A stretch of 64,000 bases of DNA from the NCBI RefSeq assembly GCF_021917145.1, contig NC_061061.1, forward strand, positions 15,515,484 to 15,579,483. The letters run 5' to 3'. The translations under genes were made by a program, and so were the position numbers. The notes under the pieces are model-generated. The model saw only the letters and a program-made list of their open reading frames with translations, was not told the origin of the DNA and did no database searches. The DNA is from Hypomesus transpacificus. Taxonomy: Eukaryota; Chordata; Actinopteri; Osmeriformes; Osmeridae. Positions 40,563 through 51,346 of this stretch are shown in pieces. Within the stretch, counting starts at the first letter, position 1. Each line of letters starts with the position of its first letter.

Positions 40563-43500
40563 ATGTTTGAGAATTTTAAAGAGAGGTTGCAGACCGTGCA
40601 GCAGGATTTCACAACAGGGTTTGTATTTTAAGCCTGCCAATGTGCTGTATATTTTTGTATTTTCAACTAGCTTGTGAGCTATCAGTGTTTTTCCTTAGCT
40701 TTCATTGTGTGAAAACGCCAAGCGAGCGGACAGCTACAGTTATTATACATCGGAGTAGTATATATAGGAGTTTCTAGACTTCTAGTGCACCAGATGAGTG
40801 TGATTTGTGCTCCATGACTCAAGGGTTGTGAAACACCTACGTATCTAGTACAGCGTGGGAAGGGAATCAAATCAAATGCACCCATTGACAATATAGTTAG
40901 CTAGCCACGTTGGCGTGTTAAGAACTCAGCTATTTAATGTTAGACTAGTTATTTAAATGCGACAAACTGATTGTCAAAGACAAGCAGTGACTATGTTAGT
41001 GTACGAACACATGATAAGTATATACTGAATATGGTGCTATTTTCACAGAATGCATCTATATTTAGCTAACCATAACCATTGCTGCTATTGTAGCTAAGCT
41101 AACATTAGCCCTTCATTCTTTGCTAATAACAAGCATCTGACAGTCATGTGATACAGTAGCGACTGCAAGAAACACATTCCTTACCTAAACGTTAACCGCA
41201 GACATGGAAACGATATTGCGCAGATGCTTTGCCACGTTAGAGCTGAATCAGATGACCACTGTTCGGTTTAGACAACACCTCTCAATCACAATTTCTAAAA
41301 TACTAAATCCAATCAAATCCATTTTGCACACTGGCTGTCAGTTATCTGTTAGCATACCACCGGTCCTTACCTCTGAAACGATGTTTGTTCCCTCTCTTTA
41401 GCATAAAGACGCTGGGGGAGAAATCCAAAGATTCCAAAGTAAAGAGGAAACCAAGGTTAGTCTGTCAAACTGTGTACTAAAAGATACGAAATTAGCCTTA
41501 TATAGTCAACTGCCATTAAAACTGTGGGATGTAGACTATGTGTTTTCCAATAGATCAATAGTCTATAGTGTTTTACGAAATCTCTTCGCATCTGTCATTC
41601 CTGCCTTTACAGATATGAGGAACACCTTCCCCAGTTCTCTGCTGGAGTGGAACTGCTTAGTAGGTAGGTGGTCCTGTCACACGTTGGGAGACAATAGTGC
41701 AGTGAAGCAAGAAATTAGATATTTGTCAAATATTTTCCAGGTATGAAGACACATGGGTGGCTCTTCACAGGAGATCTAAGGACTGTGCCAATGCTGGAGA
41801 GGTATGTATCATGCTATATAGCCAGTTGCATTAATGTAAACATGAATTTTTCAGTCTAATTTCCTCTCTTCTCCAACTCTCCAGAGTGTGGATGGGGAGG
41901 TGGTGATGCTGTCGGCTCACTGGGAGAAGAGGAGAGCAGCATTGGTGGACCTAGAGGAGCAGCTGCAGCAGATCCCGGCTTTCCTCTCTGACCTGGAGAG
42001 TATCACATCACGTATCGGTCAGTCTCTCCACTGTCACCTATACAGTGCATGGCTTGGTTGAACTAGTACAGAGGAAGGAAAGGTTATAGATTTTTTTTAC
42101 GAGTATCCATCGATAACTCTTACAGAGCGTGACTTCATAACATCATTGGCCGAGTTTCCCAGATTCGTTAAAAAGCTCCCAACTCTAAGAGCTTCTTAAG
42201 AACGTTCTAAGAGCGTTGTAAAGCGTTCTTAGAACGCTCCAAAGAAGCTCTGAGCGTTAAGATCTTCTGAACGAAAATGAGAAACCCGGTCATTGCCAGT
42301 TATAGATATCCTTCAGGGAAACAGCTTCACTGTGTATGTATGTCCACAGCCCACATGGAAGGGGACTTTGAGGAAATGGAGAGCCGTCTGCTCTACCTGG
42401 AAAACCTCTGTGCCCAGTGTGAGCAGCAGCGCTTCAAACAGCACCACTGCCTGCAGCTGGAGAACTACAAAAAGAAGAAGAGGTATGGGCCTCTAGGTCA
42501 ACAACTGGAACAAAGCTGTGTGTGTGTGTGTGTGTGTCTGACTTCCTCTGCTCCTGTCAAATATGATCTAGGACTTCCATTACATGACCATTCACCATGG
42601 TGTATATTAACTCAGACTGGAGGCATCAAATTTATGTCATAGAGGGTTCCACATCAACGGCCTGTATGTGATGACTTCATATTTACAAATAGAACAGTAT
42701 TTGCACGTAAATAAAAATTGTTAGGTGGTCATGTATTTTTAACAGAAAATTGACAAATAAAAGTTTGTATTACCATAACCTAATGTAACCGAGTTAAATC
42801 ACTCAATTCTCACTTGAAATACTGCCCACCTTTGCCATCGAAAAGCGGTGTTTATGAGAGGTGGTTGTTGCATGAGTAAGGAGTAACTCAAGTTCAAACT
42901 TCAGTGTGGGCGAAAGAGGACGGAATTGACGGACTGACAAATGACACAACAACAAATGTGACACTAATTCTGTCTGTGGTCTCTTCTAGGAAAGAGCTGG
43001 AGGCATTAAAAGGTAAGCCTAAACATTCAATCTATGTGATGTCTCTTGATTCAGACACATCTCTTTTGGTTTGCTGGTAACTGTGCCTCTTATCAGTATA
43101 TCAGACATTAAATTTGTATTTTTGTTGGGGGACAAACACGTTGTATTTTTTAATGAACAACATGTGCCTTGCGTTTCTGGACACCAAAATAAAGACACAA
43201 AGTAAATCATTTTGTGTCAAACTTGGATTTTCCTTCCTTTCCCTTCAGCTGACCTTAACTCTGAGCATGCTCAGAAGGTGTTGGAGATGGAGCACGCCCA
43301 GCAGCAGAAGCTAAAGGAGAGGCAGAAGTTCTTTGAAGAGGCTTTTCAACAGGACATGGAGAAATATCTTTCCTCAGGCTACCTGCAACTCAAGGAGGGA
43401 GGTGAGATCATTAGTTCTGCCACCCTACAGTGTAGCCATAGTATTTAGTTTCTACTCCCATCTAATCCCTCTTTTTGTGTTTGATTTTGTGCACAAGAAC

Positions 43501-44201
43501 CAGCAGGATGCGCCTCACCCACAAAGGTGAATGTTGAGGCGCTAGAGCAAGTGGAGCTAGCAGTCCTGTCAGACCAGGAGGCTCTGGACGTCTTCCTCAA
43601 CTCTGCAGATGACATCATCAGCACCACCTCTTCTCTGACTTCGGGTTAGACCACGCCCACTACCACCACCACCACACCCGCTCCCACCATTTAGCACCTT
43701 GATGTCACAATAGGTGTGTTCGACTTCATGCAGCGCCGGCGCCGCTTGAAGCAGCCAATGGCAGCTTCAGCTTCAATGGCTGTTGGCGTAGCCAGCGCTG
43801 CATGAAGTCGAACATGCCTATTGCTTCCTTGTAGCTCTGCCTCCAAAAACTGTTTTTTAGTTCTGTTACCTCACTTCCATATTCTCCCATTTGCCCCATG
43901 TCTGGATACTGAGAGTTCTGTTTCCCCCACAGGTCCAGATCCTGAGTCCTGGTCATCTGACTTATTCATGAGAGAGGCTGATCCGAGAGAGAGACTTGGC
44001 TCCTCCCTCTGCACCGAGCCATCTATCCAGGAATCAGAGGGGCAGGGTCTTGAGAAGGAGGCCAATGAGGAGAGTGGAGAAGAGCCAATGGTTCAATCAG
44101 ATGAGGAGGAGGTCCAGTTGGACTCTGCACTGGTAGTCCTGCCCGAGCCACTGAAGACTTGTGAAAGCTCCGACAGTGACTCCCAACTGCCACCCGGTTA
44201 A
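40563..44201 (+). CDS. dtnbp1: Dysbindin (dystrobrevin-binding protein 1)
   Basis: Ten exons: 40563-40618, 41402-41455, 41613-41663, 41741-41801, 41885-42017, 42350-42482, 42990-43012, 43249-43401, 43498-43644, 43933-44201, giving 359 aa (human 351). Dysbindin is a coiled-coil subunit of BLOC-1, which sorts cargo to lysosome-related organelles and acts in synaptic vesicle traffic. Seen: [16 protein letters not shown], a coiled-coil core with [20 protein letters not shown], then [13 protein letters not shown] and [20 protein letters not shown], followed by [20 protein letters not shown]. The dysbindin box [14 protein letters not shown] and an acidic tail with [14 protein letters not shown] complete it. 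Two small inverted-repeat elements sit in its introns. The poly(A) signal is at 44506-44511. Its position between mylip and jarid2 is conserved with mammals. Confidence 0.95.
42149..42289. mobile_element. 141-bp palindromic MITE in dtnbp1 intron 5
   Basis: The ends are imperfect inverted repeats (CCGAGTTTCCCAGATTCGTT versus CCGGGTTTCTCATTTTCGTT on the other strand). The interior alternates AAGAACGTTCTAAGAGCGTT and its complement, so the whole can fold into a hairpin. A perfect 6-bp direct repeat TCATTG flanks it (42143-42148 and 42290-42295). No coding capacity. Similar GGGTTTCCCAGATTCGTTAA sequences are, from memory, common in teleosts. Confidence 0.7.
43708..43823. mobile_element. 116-bp palindromic MITE in dtnbp1 intron 9
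   Basis: Arms of about 30 bases are nearly perfect inverted repeats: left CAATAGGTGTGTTCGACTTC then ATGCAGCGC, right GCGCTGCATGAAGTCGAACA then TGCCTATTG. The spacer includes a second nested inverted repeat around AGCCAATGGCAG and TCAATGGCTG. No coding capacity. The duplication is unclear; a 2-base TA is possible. Superfamily not assigned. Confidence 0.7.
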
Positions 44202-45352
44202 CAACAACAGTAACCCTCCAAGATCTGCCCCTGGGGGTAACTACTAACTAAACCCTGGATCTCCCTAAGTTAACAGCTGGCCTCCACAACTACCTAAAAC
44301 ACTTTTGGGGTACTACTATGGAGCCCGGCTCTGTGATTCAACTGTAGGGTTTGTCTTTAGAAGAGAGGGAGGTTAGGGCAACAATAATCACTGTGTATGA
44401 GCGCTTACGCTTTCTCTTCCTTGACAACAAATCAGTTGTTTTGTACAATCTGCAGTATTCCATGAAGAGTTGTCAAATTACTGTTGGAGATTTATAAGAG
44501 ATGTTAATAAAGTAGTTCAAGGTTAATCTGTGCTGATTTCCATTTTGGATTCCTTGCTTTTTCTTGTTTTACTACTAAAGCAATTTTTTTGCAATAAGAC
44601 TGCATTTGCGTATGTATTCTGGGACAGGGAAAATCTGCTTTGTACAACAGACAAGTTTGTAAACGTTTATTTTAACAACAGTCATTGGCCGTCAGGGAAA
44701 TGGGGAACAGAGCCAAAGCCAATGAAACAGGCAGCTATAAAAGACTATCCTATCAAAGACAACAGAACCATCTTGACCAATGAACAGTCTGCTAACTGTG
44801 TTTCATCACCAGTGTTAAGGAGCAAGAGCAAAAATGTTATTTTAATTTGCATTATCCAGCACAAGCTAGCTCTGAAGTCATCTATTCTAGTCTTACCTGG
44901 ATTTCCTACAGTCAGAGGACTTCAGTTGAATTGCTTCAAACCAGTATTTAGCTGTCTATACTCAGGTATGATAATACAAATTCTACAGTGCATACTGAAA
45001 ACACAGACCTACAAGAGTTACAGATTTTTGTTATTAAACAAAATATTAGCACCAGAAGTGAAACAGACATGTTTAACAGACCTCCATACACCAGACCACA
45101 AAAGGAATGCCTCTCGTCACCTTCATGTCCTCTCAATCGAAAGTCTGAGACAAGTACATTTTTGATTTAAGCTAGGATCCAAAAAGTTGAGCACCAAGTT
45201 GTTGAGCACCACAATAATAGGCTTGTTGACTCTCATACATAGTAGATAATATTGGAAGATATTGTAATTCAGTATCTTTACAATTAACAGTAGTCAAAAC
45301 AGTAGAAAACATCTATTTTAATGTTAGTGCAAACAGGTTCTAAGGAGCTTCT
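44202..45352. terminator. Convergent 3' ends of dtnbp1 and the jarid2-like gene
   Basis: dtnbp1 has AATAAA at 44506-44511 on the plus strand. The jarid2-like gene has AATAAA on the minus strand (plus-strand TTTATT at 44666-44671). Each gene therefore has its own poly(A) signal, and the jarid2-like transcript can end without reading into dtnbp1. I see no reading frame resembling ARID or JmjC here; the open frame at 44530-45165 on the plus strand has no domain. Confidence 0.6.
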
Positions 45353-48300
45353 TCATCCCTGGCTGGACTGTGCTTGTCGAGTCAGCGTGGACTCACCAGT
45401 TTGTCTTTGTCCGGAAGCAGGTTTGGACTGGACTGCTCCAACATGGCGACTGGTTACAACACTGTCCCGACCAACTTTTCCAACATGGTTCAGTGTCCTG
45501 CTGCGGGTCTGTGGGCCGCTTACCTGAAGTCTGACCTCCATGACCTCAGGGGCGGAGTCTGTCTCTGCTGGGAGGCCACGCCTTCTCCTGGACTGTCTTA
45601 AGCTCTCGTTGCTCTGCTGGACACCTTCCTGCACATGTAGGTGTCTGATTTTCTGCCCTCTGGCTACCTGTATGGGTACAACTACCTGTTTGGATGTCTT
45701 TGCGATGCAGCTGGGGTTCTTTCCTGAGTTGGTGTGGGGAGAACAGCGACGGGAAGCCACGTGACAATGGGTGGACTTGGGGCAACAGGGGTTTCGATGG
45801 GGGAGGCGAGAGGTGGAGTGTTTGGAGCGCCTGGAGTTTGAATGCCTTCTGCGAGGGGAGAGCTTGGTCTTTTGGACCCGTCTGGGTTTGTTTAGGTTTA
45901 GACAACTCCTGGAGGGCGGGGCTGGGCTCTTTACGGGTGGGGATGGCAAACTGGAGGAGGGTGGGACTGATGACCTGTGGGGAGGGGCTGCTGTTTTGAT
46001 GGGTGGCACTGAAGACCTGGCAGCTCTAGGTGGAAGCAAGCGGAGAGGGGAAGTCTGATTTCTTAAGGAAGTGCGAGTTGATGACGTGATCCCTGAGAGC
46101 CCAGTCACCATGGAAACCTGTTTAATACAAACACATAGCTATCACCATGGAAACCTGTCTCAGTCAAACAATTAACAGTTGTACTTTAGTGTAGCCTAAG
46201 TATTTTTTGACCTTGCAAATACCTGCTCTTACAACAAAGCCTACAAGACAGTTTCACTGTGCATTAACGTTTATTCTTGAACAAAAACGGCATAATATAT
46301 CAGCTTGGAGTAAGTTATGATATAATTTATAATAATGTTATCGCCAAACCTGAGGTGGCTGCTGGGAGACCCTGGGGTAGTGGATGTGGTTTGGGGCTGA
46401 GGCCCTGGCTGGGAGGATGGGAAGGCCCATGGTTGTGGAAGTTATCTCCATCCTGTCTGCCCCATGCACATTCTCTCCTGGCCTGGGTGATCCTCTTGGC
46501 TCTCTCCCTCTCAAACACCTGCCATGGCTGTGCAACACTGCAGGACAACACAAAGTCATTACATTACATAAATCCACAGCAATCTTTGTATCTGAAATTG
46601 GGTTAGTTTAATAAGTATATTGGATAGTGTGCATGTGCATTACCTGCACTGTTGGACATTTTCTTCCCTTGACGTCTGCTACTCTTATTTGTCACCAGAC
46701 AGGAATCAGAGTTCTGACTGACAGCAGTTCTGTCCTTGGGATCTTCCTCTTGAATATCAGAATCATCCTGGACACTCCCTAAGTTTGCCATGTTTCCAGG
46801 CAATGCTACTGTGCCTGCAAGAGGTGAGACACATGTTCAAACCGAGTGTGTGTTTGTGTGTCTGTGTGTGTGTGTGCGCACCGGTGTCCTATGAGAGGTG
46901 AGACAAACCTCGTAAGCAGAGGAAAGAGAGGAAGTCCTCAGTCTTTGGAGGCCTGTGATTTAGCATCTCAGAGGACAAGGCGACAGTAACAATGTCTGGG
47001 GGGGCGGTCTTCAGGGGGGTGGAGCTGGGAGAACTGGGCTGAGACTGGGCAAACTTCCTCTGCACCTGCACCCGGGGCCTGTCCAGGCACAACATTCAGA
47101 ATGACAAACGGACAGAGAGAGAGAATAAAGGAAGAAGACAGTTATGAACCGTGTCAGCTGTGGAGATGAGGTCATGCACAAACCAAAATCAGACACGCCA
47201 CTCCTCCACCAATAGATACACAAAGCTCTCAGCAAACACTACACACGCCCATTTTAACAGCTGTCAGAATATATGAACAATTCTTATCAAATAGACAGTT
47301 GGCAGACTGAGCAACAGATATTTGCTGAATATTTGTGTGTGCATGTGATGGTTGGCTCTGAATGCTAAAGTACTGCCAGAGAGGGCAGCCGGTGGGCAGC
47401 AGGAAGACAGAGTGTGTCCTCTCACCCACCCAACACCACCTGTCCTCTCTCTTTCCCTCCCTCCCTCTGTTTCTCTCTTCAACACACACACACACACGCA
47501 GACAAACTTCTTTTTGTATGGGTTGTCTTCCCGGGCCTCCTTGTTGCCATGCTGGTTTTGTGAGAAGCGTCGTGAACGGTTAGTTCGACTGTTCGTGGTC
47601 TGACCCCCCTTTGGTGTTGACCGGAGACCATGGCCTTTAGCGGAGGAACCTGCAGATCAGGAAATAGGTTGGTTAAGAATAGCATCTGTTACTTCAAGCT
47701 TAACTTCAAAGCTTCAAAACTATTTAATTTAATTTTCAGCATTAAAACTAAACGGTCATTCTGAGGCTTTGGGTGGTCTCCCCAAGTAATTTACTGTTGT
47801 ACAGTATTGTTATATTAATAACCAAACAATAGAATACAATCAATCATGACAATAAATCATAAACGCCCTCAAGCAAAAAGTGACCACTTACCAACACATA
47901 GCCTACATGGAAGTTCACTCACCCCTTGATACGGCCAGACTGTGGAGGCTCTGCTGACCGCTTCGGAACTCCCGCAAAGACAGGAAGAGAACCTTCCGTA
48001 CCACCCGCTCCTCACACCATGGCATCCCCTCACTGTCATCCTGCAGAGGACAGTGAGGGTTAATCACTGACACAAACACATGTGCACACACACATGCACA
48101 TTTCACAGCCAGGGTTATTGCCAATGAATTACATTATACCGTTTCTGGGGATCTGTCATGTCAAACACATTTGATGCTGAGATTTGGAAGCTGTGAAAGA
48201 TGTACAGTATTATGACGAGTAATCCATAGTACCCTACTGTAAATCATTTTTTGCCAACGATTAGGCAGACTTGACAAATATAATTGTTATTATAATAAGG

Positions 48301-48363
48301 TACCAAAGGACTACTTACGTATTTCTTTTTTATGATGTTCCTTTTGGGTCTATCTGTGCTCAT
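45353..48363 (-). CDS. jarid2: C-terminally shortened JARID2-like PRC2 adaptor
   Basis: Seven exons on the minus strand: 48319-48363, 47923-48040, 47508-47649, 46909-47078, 46644-46814, 46350-46537, 45353-46117, giving 532 aa with every splice phase consistent. JARID2 recruits and stimulates Polycomb complex PRC2. Conserved: the N-terminus [15 protein letters not shown], the ubiquitin-interacting segment ([20 protein letters not shown]), the EED-binding lysine motif [13 protein letters not shown] (human K116 region), and the SUZ12-contact segment [14 protein letters not shown]. Exons 6-7 are basic and Ser/Pro-rich and align only loosely with the large central JARID2 exon ([11 protein letters not shown]). 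The frame then stops; the JmjN, ARID, JmjC and zinc-finger parts of the roughly 1250-residue family protein are absent from here to dtnbp1. Its place beside dtnbp1 and mylip matches the mammalian jarid2 locus, so it is the orthologous position, probably a duplicate copy after the teleost genome duplication. Confidence 0.85.
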
Positions 48364-49714
48364 TGTGTAAACCTATTTGAAGGTGCTACCGACACATTTA
48401 CGTTCTGTTTTCTAGGACCATGCAAATCCTGTGGTCCAGACAACCCGCTTCTGGACTCTCCCTCCCCTGCAGAAGAAATCGACGGCAAGAAACACAGATT
48501 CTGCCACCGGTAACGACCACGACGCTGAAGCATAAATACATTAATGAACCCGTCTATATAGTAATGTTCTAAGAGTGTTGTGGCTACTCAATCGTTGATG
48601 CAGCGATCCAACCAAGACATTTGGGATCCAACACGTAAGGGCCCTGCAGCTTGTGTTAAATTATACTCGCGGAGCGGAATGTACAAATTATGTCCACCAA
48701 AGAAAAAAAGAAATGTCAATATTTCAACTGTAACATATCAGAACTCCTCGCCACGTTAGTATGCTAATAACGGCGTGGTTCTCTCCGTTGAGAGAAAACC
48801 GGGGCAAATACCCCAGCGGCCGATCGAGGTATATTGTATGTGTAAGGGACCGGGTGTAAGTACAAGTGTCGATAACAGACGTGAGCAAGGAGTTGATACG
48901 ACAGTGATAACAAAATCGGGCGCGAGGGGGTGACAGAGAGCAGAGAATGAAAAACTATATTGTGTTTAATGTGTGTCAGTGTGGTCTAGGAGGAGGGGAC
49001 ATAGCCTACCTCGTAACAGATTTATTTGTATGTTTTACTTAGATGTTTATTATGTAGAATGTAACACTATTATGCTATAATTGCAGGAAAATCATACACA
49101 ATATATGATGATGAATCCATAATATTATGAGAACTAATTATGAGAACCAAACTCCACAAGTTGATCCAAAGTTATGTGAAGACGAACGTTTGCCTTGCTC
49201 ACCGCATGTACACTCTGTTGATTATTATAGATGGGCGCGTTTTAAGACCTTGCTTGCTGGAATGGTAGTCGATTAACTGTGTCTAGATGCAAAATGTTGT
49301 TTTTGACATGCAGAGTACGGATTCAGCTACAGACACGGAAACGCTTTGTATCGCAACTGGTAAATACCATCATGTATTTATAAACGAGTAATGTATGACA
49401 TACTTACACTGCACTTCAGATAGCGAAATACAGTATGCGGGTAGGGTTTAAGAAAATCCCTTCTCCGAAGTAGGCTTGCAAGGAGTTAACAGTTGATCGT
49501 GGGCTACCCTAGTGTGTTCCTACAGCACTATTTGTTACAGAGAAGTATATATTATGTCTGTATAATTACTAGTCAAAGACTATAGACCTACAAGACAAGT
49601 GCACTTAAATATCGGCTATATGAGTTGAGCTGGACAGCCTTTCAACCACGTCGCCTTTTTTTTTTTTTACAATTAAATATCAGGCTGTGTTCCACTGTTG
49701 AAGCTTGTATTTCT
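48364..49714. promoter_or_regulatory. Divergent 5' flank, jarid2-like (-) and dehydrogenase (+)
   Basis: 1.35 kb between two start codons pointing away from each other. It holds both leaders and promoters. A polypyrimidine tract and AG at 49660-49683 look like a 3' splice site, so the dehydrogenase has an upstream non-coding exon. CG-rich patches (about 48650-48930) could be the promoter. No other gene is recognised; the open frame at 48271-48513 is on the wrong strand for jarid2. Confidence 0.5.
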
Positions 49715-50804
49715 ATGGGCCAGGTGAGAATGGAGAAACCATGTATCTTGGCCACCTCCCTAGGAGCATCAGGAGGGATATACCGCTGCTTTGCTCCCAT
49801 CATCCAGGAGCACTTCACAATCATCTCTCACGATGAGTTCCTTAAAGACCAGAAGACGTTTGCAGATAAATTGAAGGCAGTGTTTGTCTGGGGGGCAGCC
49901 TTGAAAGTGGACAAAAACCTGCTGCAGTCTCTACCAAACCTGAAGGTGGTTGTAAATGGAGGGGTGGGAGTGGATCATTTAGACATTCCTATGATCAACA
50001 GCTATGGGGTGAAAGTATGCAACACACCCCATGTGGTTGACAATGCCACTGCAGACCTGGGCATGGGCCTAATGCTTGCATCTGCAAGGAAAATCTTGGA
50101 AGGTCACCAGTTCACAATGAGCCACGAGACAGATCTTCTCCCAGAGAGCTCATTGGGGGCCGATGTAAGCGGAGCCACACTTGGTATTGTAGGAATGGGT
50201 AGAATCGGATACAAGGTGGCCAAGAGGGCTTACGGCTTTGACATGAAGATCTTCTACCACAACAGGAACCGCAGGTACACAGCTGCTACCCCCAGGGCTC
50301 TCCAGCCAGTGTTAAAGGTTTAATCTATTTCTCTTCTTCAAGTTATGTTAAGTTTCTAAGAAAAGTAACAGGATGGTGCAAGCCGTCACTCTGTTCATAA
50401 ATGTGTTAACTGTGTTTGTATTCCTATTATAAAGTTCAGAGGTTGTTACCTTGTTTAATCATTTATTTGCCCAAGCCAGAGTGGAAGTGGGTATGAGTAG
50501 GGGTTCATCTGTTAGAATCATGACACTGACAGCCTGTCTGTAATATACTGTATGTGCCTTGACTTGATGATGAAGCGGTTGTTGATATGAAGTGTGTGTT
50601 TTTGTGTTCATGTTTGAAGGCCAGAGGAGGAAGAGAGAGTGGTTGGGGCCACCTACTGCCCCATCCTGGAGGATCTGCTACGTAGGTCAGACTTTGTCAT
50701 GGTGGTGGTGAACCTGTCTCCTCAAACACGTGGTCTAATAGGAGCCAAGGAGCTGGCCATGATGAAGCCTACCAGCACATTGATCAACATCAGCAGAGGT
50801 ACCA

Positions 50805-50837
<33 letters not shown>

Positions 50838-51346
50838 AGACAGTTATTATTTCTATCAATAATTGTGTGTGTTTGGCAGGGCACGTTGTGGACCAAGAGG
50901 CCTTGGTGGAGGCCCTACAAAGAAAGGGGATCAGAGCAGCTGCGTTGGACGTCACGTACCCTGAACCCCTACCCATGTAAGATTGACCTACCTTATGCTC
51001 CGTTCACACCAAGCGCAAAGCAAATTGTTTGCGTGTATGAGGCAAATTTGCGTGTTTGCATTGACTTTACATGTAATCTCGACGCGCGAATAATTCGCTT
51101 TGCGTTTGTGTGTGAACGCGGCATTATCCTTACCTGGGCCTGTCCTGGTTGTGAGTGGATGCTGGTCTGAGTCTGTGCTGTCTCCCCTCCAGAGGCCATC
51201 CCCTGGCAGCCCTCCCCAACGTGATCATCCTGCCCCACTTGGGCACCCACACACTGGAAACCAGTGGCATCATGGTCCAGAGAATGGTGACCAACGCCCT
51301 AGCAGGACTGTCAGGGACCACACCACCTGATGAGGTCAAAGCTTAG
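49715..51346 (+). CDS. D-2-hydroxyacid dehydrogenase, glyoxylate/2-ketogluconate reductase-like
   Basis: Four exons: 49715-50274, 50620-50798, 50880-50976, 51193-51346, giving 329 aa. It belongs to the NAD(P)-dependent D-isomer 2-hydroxyacid dehydrogenases (GRHPR family), which reduce glyoxylate, hydroxypyruvate or related keto acids in the cytosol. Seen: the substrate loop VVNGGVGVDHLDIP, the dimer-arm motif NATADLGMGLMLA, the Rossmann dinucleotide site TLGIVGMGRIGYKVAKRAYG, catalytic Arg in TLINISRG, catalytic Glu in DVTYPEPLP and catalytic His in ILPHLGTHT. It differs from mammalian GRHPR in many positions and resembles the fish proteins annotated as probable 2-ketogluconate reductase, so the substrate is uncertain. 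A start at the internal ATG 49730 (MEKPCILATSLG) is equally plausible. The third intron holds an inverted-repeat element. Confidence 0.88.
50994..51126. mobile_element. Short inverted-repeat element in the dehydrogenase gene
   Basis: Left end TGCTCCGTTCACACCAAGCG and right end TGCCGCGTTCACACACAAAC (read on the minus strand) are imperfect inverted repeats of about 26 bases. The interior carries TTTGCGTGT and CGCGCGAATAATTCG. GCGTTCACACC-ended elements are, from memory, widespread in teleosts. A TTA flanks both ends and may be the target duplication. It starts 17 bases after the exon 3 donor. Confidence 0.65.

Noticed and set aside
44530-45165. 211-codon plus-strand frame between dtnbp1 and the jarid2-like gene
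   Set aside because: No domain is recognised; it is AT-rich, lies in the 3' region of both genes and has no splice or start evidence. It may be chance.
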